Shown piece after piece: positions 19,601 through 31,700 of a stretch of DNA of 64,000 bases. The stretch's first letter is position 1, and every line of letters starts with the position of its first letter. This DNA is from Mycoplasma procyoni (GTDB taxonomy: Bacteria > Bacillota_I > Bacilli_A > Mycoplasmatales > Metamycoplasmataceae): assembly GCF_017052595.1 (NCBI RefSeq), contig NZ_JAFIDB010000006.1:23938-87937 (forward strand), written 5' to 3'. A program made the translations under genes and the position numbers. A model generated the notes under the pieces. The model was not told the DNA's origin. It saw only the letters and a list, made by a program, of their open reading frames with translations, and made no database searches.

Positions 19601-22574
19601 GAGAATGTGTGAAAGTTCCCATTGTAGTGTCGTTTTTGTCAACTACATACTCGAATTTATTGTTTTTACTTGCGTCATTAACACTTGAGTTGTTAGCAAT
19701 CATTATGTTAGTACTTGTTGCTTCGTATTGAGGATCGTTGTTAAGTTGTGGTCCACCAACTTTTACTGTTGCAAGTCTTCATCAAATAGGTCTATTTGAA
19801 TTGTTGTAAATTCTTATTTTATCAGTCATTGCGTATCCAGAAAGTAACTGGTGTTGAGAACGATTTAAATTTTTTGAACCAAATTGTTTTCATGCATTTG
19901 CGGTGTAATCAAAGTATTCAACTTTAAAATTATCTAAAACGTCTCCTGAATTGGAGTGACCTTGCTCAATATAAAATCTTGTAATAGCTCTTCTTGCAGG
20001 TAATTTAAATCCTATATAAGAATTTGCTTGGAAGTTATCTCTACTATCTGATGTAAGTCATCATTCTGTATTTGTTGCATCATCTAAAACCCTGTCAGGC
20101 GTGGTGTTACTTTTATTTGTTATTGTGTTTGTTGAGTCTGCTGCAGAATACTGTAAATCCCTGTATCATTGCTTTTCTGAAACTGGTGGAACATAGTCAT
20201 TAAGTGCAAAACTGGATACTCTAATTCATGCATCTCTTCCGTTTGATTGAGTTGCTTTAAGTCTTACTGCTACAACATTTTTGATGTTTAATCCTGTGTA
20301 TGTTATTGGATCTGTTGCTCCAGAATTTCTTGTGTATGTACCTAAAGAAATTCACTCATCTTCTCCATCTAATTTATACTCAAGTTGTGAGTGGAAGAAG
20401 TGGTCATTTCCCCCTCCTTGCTTGATGTAAATTTTGTTTAGAGTAATAGGTTTTGAAAGACTAACTCCAAAGAACTCATTAGCATCAACTCTGTTAGGGT
20501 TTTTATAAATAACTTCGTTTGTGTTGTTTTTGTTTAAAACTTCATGTGGTGCAGCTAAAGAAGGATCGTGCGCTGTATCTCCTCTACTACTGAAGAATTT
20601 TTGTTTAACATCTTGAATTGTAAACACAACATTTTCTACTCATCTATTTTTTAGAGAAGTAATTATTTTTCTTGTAAAAGGAACGAGTTGCTGAATTCCA
20701 ACTTGTGGGTTGTAGCTTAAACTTTGCTCACTAACTTTAAATGAGTGATTTGATTGTGAGTTCTTAAATAACTGTTCTGCGTTTGCAAATTTTGTATTAA
20801 AAGTACTGAAACTGTCTGCTTTTAGATAAATTAAAGAATCCATTATTTCTGCTAAAGACTCACTTAAATCTTTAAAAGCTGATAGTCAAGGTCTTAATTC
20901 ATTAATTAAGTTTGTGTTCTTTGTTGAGCTTAAAAGACTGTTTGACGCATCTTTTAGTGCACTAAAGGTATCTTTTAAGGAGTTAATTTCTTCATTTGTA
21001 TAACTTCTATTTTGAATTTTAGGTAATAGAGCGTTTAGTGAATCTTTGATGTTTTCTGATTCGTTTAGAGTTGTTGATTTTGCTTCAGTCATTCCATAAT
21101 TTGTAATGTGGAATGAGATTAAATCAAGTGCTTCTGATTCTTCTGAAGCTGTATTTGTTGCTGAAAATAGCTTTCTGAAGGCACTTTTTAGTAATTGATC
21201 TTTTTGTGTTGTTGAAGTTCAAACATTTCAAGAATAGTTAGCTCCTACAGAAAGATTTAGTTTAGAAACTTCTTCGTTGTTTGAAGGAGCAAATACTAAA
21301 CTTTCAACTTTAGAAACATCTAAATCAGAAACTAAAATTGAATCAAATCCTCTTAAAACAAGAGTGTCAAAGTTTTCAGAAGTATTTGGTCAATTAACAA
21401 GGATGTTTGCTTTTTGAGAAGTTGCTGTGTTAAAGTTGTTTACAAATTCATTTGAAATAGCTCCAAACTCTTTTCCGCTGATTGCAACTACTTTAACTTT
21501 AGAAGCTAAATCATTGAAGTATTGTGGAATTGTTGTTGGTGCTTTTTCATTTACAAAATAGAAAATAGTATCACTAATTTCTGGATTTTCTGCTTTTTTA
21601 GTTTCTAATCAGGTTTTTAGATCACCTAATAATTTTGTTTGTAAATCTGCATCTGTTTGTGATTCAATTGAAGAAAGAGCAAAGTGGTGAACACCTACAG
21701 AAATTAGTTGCTCTAATTTTTCTTTTAATGAACTAAAATTAGCATCATAAAAGTCATTATTTACAATTCCGTTTATCTGTAATGGGTTAATTGTGTAAAC
21801 AAAATTAATGAAATTTTCTTTTGAGACAGTTGCTAATTCTTGAATCTTACTTAAAGCGGAATCGCTGTATTTTTCTTGTCATTCTTGTCTTGTGAAAGAA
21901 TCGTCTTTTGCATAGTAAATGTAGTTGTTGATTCTGTTTTTAGCACTTCAAGTTATAAAGTCTTTTCTTTTTTCTTGTGATCAAATAGTGTTATCAAAAA
22001 TAACTCTATTTGATAAAGAAGCATAGTCTTTAATTTCAAGTTCATAAACAAGTTTTGATGATGTTTCTTTTGAGATTTCTTCAAGCACATTAAGAGCATA
22101 ACTTAATGCTCTATTATCTTTTGCATATGCATAAATTGTGTTATTTTTAATAGCTATTAAATAAGCATCATCTTTTGTGAAAAAGTCCTCTTCTACAGTG
22201 ATTTGAGCTTTTTGAAGCTCGCTTTTTATTAGAGAATCGTTGTCTGATTTAATTCCGATTAAAAGGTTTGTTTTGTCACTTGAAACTCTTTTTGAATCAG
22301 CTACAGAAACACCTTTGTTAGAAAGAACATTTTTAGCTTTTTGAACTAAAGAAGAAGCAACATCGCTTTGAGATACAAAATTAATTTCTGAACTTAGATT
22401 GATTAGGTTGTTTGAATAAGTTATTGACTTAAGATCATAAGAAAGATTGTATTTTTGTGTATTTTGAGTGTCCGCCGCATTTGTGCCTGCCGAAATAAAA
22501 GCATAAACACCAACAGCACTTAGTGCTACTGGTGATAAAGCTAGCAGAGTTTTAAGTTTTTTCTTGTGTTTCAT
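16644..22574 (-). CDS. GH84-like / discoidin surface protein with degenerate active site, 1,976 aa
   Basis: Starts with a signal-anchor (KTLLALSPVALSAVGVYAFI). Residues ~38-195 fit the GH84 N-terminal domain. Residues ~196-490 align with the GH84 barrel: TIWSQEKRKDFITWSAKNR, NYIYYAKDDSFTRQEW, GVHHFALSSIES, NILVNWPNTSENF, GANYSWN. In active O-GlcNAcases/NagJ the third block reads F-(F/W)-DD-I; here that Asp pair is Ser301-Ser302. Several F5/8-C (CBM32-like) beta-sandwich repeats follow to ~residue 1450, then ~400 residues of coiled coil, a Pro/Glu linker and a C-terminal membrane segment with a KKKK end. No LPXTG. GH84 proteins of mycoplasmas are usually annotated as hyaluronidase or hexosaminidase. 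This one looks more like a glycan-binding adhesin; catalysis is doubtful. Confidence 0.85.
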
Positions 22575-22576
22575 AT

Positions 22577-23836
22577 TTAGTTACCTTTCTTTCTTAAAAC
22601 TAAGTTATAAACTTTAAATTGTCCTAAATCATTGTAAGAAATAATTTTGTATGTTTTGAATGTCTTTTTGTCGTCTTTATCAATTAAATATCTCTTTGTT
22701 TGTGTTGCGTTCGTTTTTATTGATAAAGGAGTGTCTAGATCATCAACCATCATTTCATAATCAAGGTTGTCTTTTGTTGTTTCAAGGGTTGTTGAACCGA
22801 CTTTGAATTCAGTGATTTCATTAGCTTTTGAGTAAAGGATTGGTTCTTTTTCTAGAATGATGTCACCAAAACTCATGTTAGTGATTCCTATGATGTAGTT
22901 GGTGTTGTTTGGAGCTTTAGCAGGTGTTCAAGTCATTTTTAATCACTGTGTTTTTACTGTGTCAAAAGTTACAACTTTAGGTGCTGATACGTTTCCTCAT
23001 CTCGGATGACTCCCCATTGCTCCAAAATCGATATCTGTAATTTTGTCTTGGTTTTTAACAGGAATTCAGTTATCACCATCATTTGAGTATCATCATCTGA
23101 TTTCTTTTGGCATTTTTCCTTGAGAATTATTCAGTGTAGCAGCTGATCAAAATAGAGTTTCAACATAAGCTAGATCTGTTGGTTTGTCTCAATGGAAAAC
23201 AATTTTTGTATCAGGCTCTTTTGTGTCTGTACCTCAGTTATCTCACCGAGAAGCAGTTGCCCCATAATCCCCTGTTCTATCTATTAAGTTTCTTAAAGGT
23301 TGGTTTGTTGATCTGTTAGTTGTACTTTTAGCTTCATCAACACTCAATCCTTCTTCTTTTACAACAAATTCTCCCTTTTTCTCAAATCTTAAAAGTTGTG
23401 TTTTAATAATTGCTTTTACAGGAGTTTTTTGGTTTTTAAAAGTTGCTGTACCACTTATTTCTGTATCTGCAATCGCTACAACTCCTTCTTCTGGAACTTC
23501 TCAAGTTACAGAAGCTGACTTAAAGTTTTGTTTGTTATCTAAAATTTCAAGAATAGTTACTTCTGAAGGTAAGTCATTTGGCATTATTTTTGTTGATGCA
23601 AGAACTTTTAAAACAGGTGAAATAGTTAAAAAGAGTCCGTTTTCTGTTTTTACAGGGCTAAATGATGTTTCTAGCTGTTTATAACCTGTATTTGAAGAAA
23701 TTTTATTAACAAAATTTGTGTTTGGATCACTCTTTTCAATTTCTACTTTTTGCTCTGTAGTTGCTGTATTATTAGAGCAAGAAAGTACAGCTAGTGGGCT
23801 CAATAATAGTGGTATTGTTAAGTATCTTTTTTTCAT
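22577..23836 (-). CDS. Lipoprotein with Big_4 and discoidin-like domains, 419 aa
   Basis: MKKRYLTIPLLLSPLAVLSC lipobox, Cys20. Around residues 85-150 is a bacterial Ig-like (Big_4) domain, recognisable from VTWEVPEEGV... SGTATFKNQ. It is followed by a segment typical of F5/8-C/discoidin modules (WDNWGTD, KIVFHWDKPTDLAYVETLFW, RWWYSNDGDNWIPV). A C-terminal beta domain ends in NLVLRKKGN. Trp-rich, no catalytic motif. The start has SD AAGGAG; it is 8 nt from the protease stop and 2 nt from the GH84 start, so it is firmly in the operon. Probably a carbohydrate-binding partner of the GH84-like protein. Confidence 0.8.
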
Positions 23837-23844
23837 ATCTCTCC

Positions 23845-26800
23845 TTATTTAATTTCCTTTCAGAATCATGGTAAGTCGTATTTTTCAGGGTGTAATAAGT
23901 TTGCTTTTGTAATGTAAGCTCCTGCAGATTCAGTATTTTTAAGCTCAAGTGGATTTTCACCATTTCAGTTAATTCCAAAGTAGTTAAAGTCTCTGTTGTC
24001 ATATCTGTAATCAGTTGCAAAAATGTATTTAGCTCCTGAAGTTCAGATTCCGTAGTATGTATCATTGTCAACAAACACTCCACTACCCGATGAACCAGGG
24101 CCAAGGAATGGTGAAGATAAAAAGTTTTGTTGTCTTCATTGCTCGATTGCAACGTGTCCTGATGTTTGTGGACGTCTATTAATGTGTCCTGTGTATTTCG
24201 CTAAAGCTCATCCTAAAGTTGATGCTTCACGTGTGTTAGGAACATCAATTTGACCTACTCAGTAAGGTTGATCAAACTTAATGTTTGATTTTTTAAGTAG
24301 ATTTTCCATTCTTAAAACTACTTCCATATTTCCTTCTGATCTGTATTGTTGAATAATTTTAGTTACATCAGCACTAAAGATTGATCAGTCTCTATCACGT
24401 TCAGTACGAGCTACTTGACCTTGGGCATTAGGACGTCTGTCAACCCCACTTCAAATTAGTTTTATTTCAACACCTTCTAGCATATATTGTCTGTGTTGTC
24501 TACTGAAGTATCCTCTGTCAACACTGTTACTTACTGTTTCAGGAGAAAATCCGTATTTTCTTCCATATACAGAACTTAAAAACTGACTAAATTTTCAATC
24601 TTCAGGTTTATTAAGAATAAAGAAATCTTCTCTTCCGTGAGTATGTCAGTTTGTTGAAATATAGAAGGTTGCATCTTCAGGATCATCATTAACTTTTCCT
24701 AAAAAGGTTGCTGTTGCTGTTGTTCCATATCCTGTTATTAAAACATTTCTTGAAAAGGCTGTGTCAACTATATCTCAGTCTCTTTGTTGTTTTATTCTAA
24801 TGTGATCAATATTCATTTTGTATCCATCATGCAATTTATATATAACATTTTGGTTCGGGTTATAGTGTTCTTTATCCGCTAAATATTCTGTGTCACTTGA
24901 GAATAAAAGAGGCATTTCAAATTCGTTATAAAGCATTTCATTATACTGGAATCTGTTTGTTGGATTTTTGAGTCCAAAGTCTTCTTGTTCTTCATCGTTT
25001 GTGTAAACAACAGTGGTTTTTACAGCAGCTGGAAGAACTAAAAATGCTCTTTGTTTGTCGAATTCTTGGTTTGATTCATATTTTTGAACTTCAGGTTCTC
25101 CAACAACAATTTTGTATGAATCATCTTCCATTGAAATCTCGAATTCAAGACCTTTTTGCTCGTTTCACGTAAGTTTTATAAAGTAATTAAAGCTGTTTTC
25201 TCCATTTTCCATTTCTCTTTTAAAGACTTTTTCTTTTTTAGATATTAGTTCTTCAAAGTTTACTTCTAAAGAAATAGAATTGTTTATATTTCTTACTCTT
25301 GAACTCTTTTGAGAATCGTTTTTAAGAACGTTAGCTAGAATATTTAGTTTTAAAGTTCTGTTTTTAGCATTAGGTTTTAAGAGCGTGCTTGCAAGGTATT
25401 TTTTATCTAAGGTTCATGAAGCAACATTAGTTTGTTTGTCAAGACTTCAGAATAAATCTCTTCAGTAAGGCTCAATAACTCTTTCTCTTGTGATTTCTGT
25501 TTCAGACTCTTGAACTACCATTAATTCTTTTGTGTCGAAATCTAGACTCTGTCTTGGGAAGTCAGATTCAGCAGGTGCAAACCCATTAATTTTAATTCAT
25601 TTATCAGCTAATGTTTGTTGTCCATCTTTATTTTGAACAGAGAAACGCACAAAGGCTTGAGTTCCTGAAACTCTTTTAACTGAAGCAACTTTGAAGTAAG
25701 ATTTTGGAAGACTAAAATGTTTATATTCTCAATTTGCATCAGCACCATTTATATTGATGTTAATTAGAGAATTAAGTTCATCTAAATGTGTTGCGAAGTA
25801 GTTTGCATCATGTTTAGCAAGTTCTGTTTTGTTGATTGTTAAATTGCTTAAACTTAGCTTATTAACCATGATTCTTGGGTAGTGAATTTGTTTGTAATCA
25901 TTTACTAAATTAATAAGAGTAATTTCGTTTGATGAAGCATATCTGATGCTTGTATCTCTTTTGTTAATAATTCCTAATTTAAAGGAAATTCCCCTTTTTC
26001 CGATTTTTTTAACATCGTAGAAATAGAAGAAAAAGTTATTCATTATGTCATTGAAATTATTGCTTGCAATAACGTTTCTGTTTACATTTTTTGAGTAGAT
26101 TTTGGCATCTGAAGGCACATAAACTTGATCGTCATAATTTGTATCAGTTCTTCCGTCTTCAACTCCATTAACAATTTGGAAAAGGTAATTCATTTTGATA
26201 AACGCTTTTTGCTCGATGATATCATCTACATCATGAACTCTAATAGTTCTTTGATCAACGTTTCCTTCTGGCATTGTTTTTCTTAAGATAATATTTGATT
26301 CATTAATTGTGTTTAAAATACCTGATCATCTTGCATCGATTGGAGTTGCAGTTTGGAAATCTTCTGCTGTAAAGAATTCTCCGTTTTTTGGTTTGATGTC
26401 ATCTAAGCTTGTTAGTTTAAATGAGTGCAGTCTTTTGGCTTTAGATCTTAAATCTGCTAAGTCCTTAATTTCTGCTTCTTTTCCGTCTTTTTTGTATCAA
26501 AGAACTAAATCAGCTCAACCATTGTAAACATCTTTATTTGTTATTTCTTTGATAAAGATTTCATATTTTCCAAATTTTGGTCATTCGTATAATTTATTAA
26601 CAACCTCTATTGCATCAGAAGATAAATATTGCGCATGACTTTCTTTAACTCCTTCTTTAAATTTTAATAAAGAGAAGAATTTAGAAGAATCGCCGTTAAT
26701 GATTTCTAGAACCTTGTTTTCATTTAGGCGATCCATGAATTTTTCTTTGTCAACACCTGCCTCCACAAACTCAACTTTTCTAATTGTCGGAATCTTTGCG

Positions 26801-28737
26801 CTTGAAAGCATTTGATTGTTGAAAAAGACACTAAAAGTAGCATAAACCCTGTTTGTTCTTATTTCAAAATCATCTTCTAGTTTAAATTTAAAGAAGTTAT
26901 TAACAGCCTTATTTCTTGCTTTAAAGAATTTTAATTTTTCTTTATATGAAAGGGCATTAAATTCCTCTTCTTTGTATTCTGCAAGAGTTTTATAATCTAC
27001 ATCAAAAATTTGGTCTAAATTGTTGAAATTTAGATTTTTTGTGTATTCAGAAACATCTTTTGTAAAGATTTTTGAGCTGTTAATAATATAAAAAACTTCA
27101 GGGTTATTTTTGAGAGTTGCTTTTGTTGTGATGTTTAATTTATTTCAATTTTCTTTGTCTAATTGCAGATCAATGATTTCAAAATCAACAATTGCCGTGT
27201 CATGAACATCAAAAATAACTTTAGCATTTTTGAAATTAAATGATGCTGAATAACTGAATTTGTCAATATCATATGCAAGTGCATTTTGAGAAAAGTCAAC
27301 ATTTCAAAGTCCTTGTGTTTCTTCTTTAAAAAGATCAACCACTGTTTTTTGATCACTTGAACTTTGAGAATTTAAGTCAGAAACTTCTTGAAGTTTTTGT
27401 TTGAATTCCTGTATTTTTCCCTTTGTAAAATCAAAATTAGTTAAATCTAGTTCTGTTAATTCGAAGTTTTTATAAATAGGCTTAAAACCGATTCTCTTTT
27501 TATATAAATCATATTCTGCAGCCGCTTTTAGTTCTTTAGCTTCTCTTTTTTGTTCTAGCTCTTTATCGGCTTCAATAAGGGAATTTAGTGTGTTTTTGAG
27601 GTCGCTAAAAGTTTGTTTAAATTCATTGAATTTAGTTAAATCATCAAAAGACATTGTTTTAAATACTAAACGATCTTTGAATTTTGAAATAATTGCTGTG
27701 TTTTCGATTTCAGCAACAAGTTCTTTTTTAAGATTTTCAAAACCTGATTTAATGTTTTCAACTTTTGATTGCAGATTTTGTAACTGAAGTTCAGAAGAAA
27801 CATTTTCAGTTTCAGCAAGAATTGATTGTATTTGTTCTTCTGTCAATTCTTTGTCAGCTTGTATTTGTTCTTTAAAAGCACTAATCTTGTTTTTTAAATA
27901 ATCAGAAACTAAATCCTGTGCTTTAATAACAGAATTGAATTCTTGAATTAATTGATCTATTTTTTGTTTTAAAGATGAAACGTTTTTTTCTGTAGTATAG
28001 TTAGCTAAAAAGACTTTTACTTTAGAAACTACTTTTGAAATTTCTTCGTTTTGTTTTGGTTCGTATAAGTCCACTAAATTAACTAATTCACTTAAGGATT
28101 TATCTGCTTCTACAACACTAAAAATAGCGTTTGCTTTTCAAAGATTAATAACATCATTGTTTGCAACAACTAAAATATTAGGATTTTTTAGTTCAAGTTT
28201 AGACAGAGAATCAATAAAGTTGTCAAGTTCTCTATTTTTGTTTTCTACAAGTTTATTTCTGTTTTCGATTGTTTTTTCTGTTTCTTTAATTTCTTGAACT
28301 AAAGATGAATTAAAGGCATCAACAGAGAAGGTTTCTCCTCTAACTAAATCGTCAAATTTCTTTAGATTTTTGTTGATTAAATCATCTTTAAGCTCGCTTG
28401 ATGAAACTTCAACTCCTGAGTAAGGTTTTGCAATATCTGTTTTTAAAATCTTTTCATAAGTATCAACAAAACTAAACAAGTCATTGTTAAAACTTGCTTG
28501 TAATTCTTGTGTTTTGTAGCTGTTTAAAACATTTTTTTCAAGTGCTGAAAAGTAGTTTTCTTTTTTAGAATCAAAGAACTGTTGTGCTGCTTGATAGCTT
28601 TGTTTTTGTTCTTCAGACATTGTGTATTGTTTTTGAGTGTTTGTATTATCATTTGTTGAACAGGAAGCGGCTAAAAAAGCTACTGTAGAGCCAAATAATA
28701 CAGGACTCAAGGTTTTAAATATTTTTTTCTTTTTCAT
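23845..28737 (-). CDS. DUF31/MIP-like serine protease lipoprotein (copy B), 1,630 aa
   Basis: Lipobox FLAASC, Cys26. Residues ~30-500 are Lys/Glu-rich coiled coil; ~500-1200 a mixed ectodomain; the C-terminal ~430 residues a trypsin-like domain of the mycoplasma DUF31 (PF01732) type. Putative triad in order: His in STNWHTHG (~1365), Asp in RDRDWSIF (~1449), Ser in GPGSSGSGVF (~1550). Members of this superfamily include the immunoglobulin protease MIP; NCBI also uses an 'MGA_1079 family surface serine endopeptidase' label that may apply here. Start at 28737 is chosen for its lipoprotein signal and SD AAGGAA; an upstream in-frame ATG lies inside the preceding gene. A paralogue of copy A, 7 nt upstream. 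No separate MIB-like binding gene is recognised. Confidence 0.85.
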
Positions 28738-28744
28738 ATTTTCC

Positions 28745-31700
28745 TTATTTAATTTCTTTTCAGAATCATGGTAAGTCATATTTACCAGGGTGTAGTAAGT
28801 TAGCTTTAATTATGTGTGCTGCTGTTGATTCTGTATTTTTTAATTCAAGTGGATTTTCTCCATTTCAGTTAACTCCAAAGTAGTTAAAGTTTCTGATGTC
28901 GTATCTAAAGTCGTTTGCTCAAACCTTACCAACTCCAGAAGTTCAAATTCCATAGTATGAATCACCATCAACAAAAACTCCACTTCCTGAAGCTCCTCCT
29001 CCTATAAAAGGAGAAGAAAGATTGTGCTGAGCTCCTTTAACAATATCTAAGTGAGATGAACTTCTTGGACGTCTGTTAATATTTCCTGCATATTGTGTAA
29101 ATGGTCATCCTACTGTTGATGCTTCACGTGTATTAGGAACATCAATTTGACCTACTCAATAAGGCTGATCAAACTTAACATTTGGTCTTTTCATTAGATT
29201 TTCTAGTTTTCAAACAACTTGCATATTTCCATCTGCTCTGTATTTTTCAAGAGCTTTATTTAAATCAGCGACAACAACTGTTCAGTCTCTATTTTTAACT
29301 CTATCTTTTCCATCGTTTGAAATCTGATCAACACCACTTCACATTAACTTAATTTCTGTGTTGTGCAGCGTGTGAACATAGTGAGTTCTTAAGCTGTAAG
29401 TTCTGTCAACATTGTTTTCTACCATACTTGGAGCAAATGCATATTTCTTACCATAAACAGAAGAAAGGAATTTTTCACCTTTATAATCAGATGCATCTGT
29501 AACTCCTCAAGAGTTTTCAGCATGTCTGTTTGTAGAAATATAGAAAGTCGCATCATTTGGATCGTCATTAACTTTTCCTAAGAAAGTAATGGTTCCAAAG
29601 TATCTACCACCATCTAAAAGAGCATTTCTTAATAATGCTGTGTCAACAACTTCTCAACCTCTGTGAAGTTTTGTTCTGAGTTGCTCAACGTTCATTTTGT
29701 ATCCATCATGAAGCTTATAAACAACATTTTGGTTTGGATTATATTGTGTTTTATCTCTTAAATAATCAAGATCACTTGAGAATAATAAAGGTTGTCCAAA
29801 CTCGTTATATTGCATTTCATCATATTGGAATCTGTTTGTTGGATTTTTAAGTCCAAAATCTTCTTCTTCAACATCATTTGTGTATGAAATAACTGTTTTT
29901 ACAGCTGCTGGAAGTACCATAAATGCTTTATTTTTGTCAAAAGTTTGACCTTCAGTGTAAGTCATAACTTCAGGCTCATCAACAACAATTTTATAAGAAT
30001 CATCTTCCATTGAAATCTCAAATTCAAGACCTTTTTGCTCGTTTCAAGCAAGCTTTATAAAGTAATTAAAGTTAATGTCGCCATCTTCAATTGTCTTTTT
30101 AAAGACTTGTTCTTTTGTCAATAACAGATCTTCAAAATTAACAACAAGACTTATTGCTTTATCAAAGTGTCTGATTCTGTTTGATTTATCAGCATCATTT
30201 TTAAGCATGTTAGCAAGAATATTTAGCTTTAGTGATCTATTTCTTGCATTAGGTTGCAATAGTGTTTTTTGTAAATATTTTTTGTCAAGAGTTCATGAAG
30301 CGACATTTGTTTCTTTGTCTAATTTTCAGAAAAGATCTTTTCAGAATGGCTCAATAACTCTTTCTCTAATTATTTCTGTTTGTGAGTTTTGAACTGTGAT
30401 TAATTCTTGGTTTCTAAAATCTAAAGTTTGATTTGGATTGATTGTTTCTGACTTGGCAAATCCCTCAATTTTGATTCATTTATCAGCAAAAATTTCTTGA
30501 TTTTCACTGTTTCTTACTGAATAACGAACATAAGCTTGACTTCCTGAAATTCTCTTTATTGAACTGATTTTAAAGTCAGTTTTTGGAATCTCAAAATGCT
30601 TGTATTCAAGATTTGGATTTGAGCCGTTAATATTAATTGTGATTAGTCTGTTTAATTCATCTAAATGTGAAACAAAATAGTCTGCAGTGTGTTTTGCAAG
30701 CTCAGTTTTATTTATTGTTAAATTACTTAAACTTAATTTATTTACAAGCACGTTTGGGTAGTGAATTTGTTTGTAATCATTTACAAGATTGATCAGTGTA
30801 ATTTCTTTTCCAGATGTGTATCTTTGGTTTAAATTACGCTTGTTCATGATTCCTAATTTAAAGGAAATTCCCCTTTTTCCGACTTTTTTAACATCATAAT
30901 AATAAAGGAAAACGTTGCTTTTAAATTCTCTTAAATCGCCATCTGGAAGTGTATATCTTTCTACATTTTTAGAATAAGTTTTAGCATCTAAAGGAACAAA
31001 AGTTTCGTTATCATAATTTGTGTCAGTTCTACCGTTTTCAACACCGTTTATAACATCAAACAGATAGTTCATTTTTAAGTATGCTTTTTGCTCAATGATG
31101 TCATTTACATCGTGAACTCTTAGAACTTTAACATTAGGATCTCCATCAGCCATCACTTTTCTTAAAGCGATATTAGATTCATTAATATGATCTAAAATAT
31201 TTGATCATTTTGAGTTAATTGCTTCTGTACCAACAAAGTCTTCTGCACTAAATTTTTCACCATTTTTAGGTTTAACATCATCAAAGTTTAATAACTTAAA
31301 TGAATGCATTCTTTTTGCTTTATTTCTCAAGTCATTTAAGTCTTTAATTTCAGCTTCTTTTCCATCTTTTTTGTATCAAAGAACTAAATCAGCTCACCCA
31401 TTGTAGTCTTCTTTGTCTTTAATTTCTTTTATGAAAATTTCATATTTACCAAATTTTGGTAAATCGTAAAGTTTATTAATTACTTCGATTGCATCTGAAG
31501 GAAGATACTCGATGTGACTTTCTGGAGCATCGGGTTTAAATTTAAGATGCGAAAAGAATAAAGAAGCAGGTCCGTTAATTATTTCAAGAACTTTGTTTTC
31601 ATTTATTCTGTCCATAAATTTCTCTTTATCAGCATCTTCAGATAAAAAGTTAATTTGTTTTATTGCTGGGATTTTAGAACTTGAAATCACTTGTTTGTTG

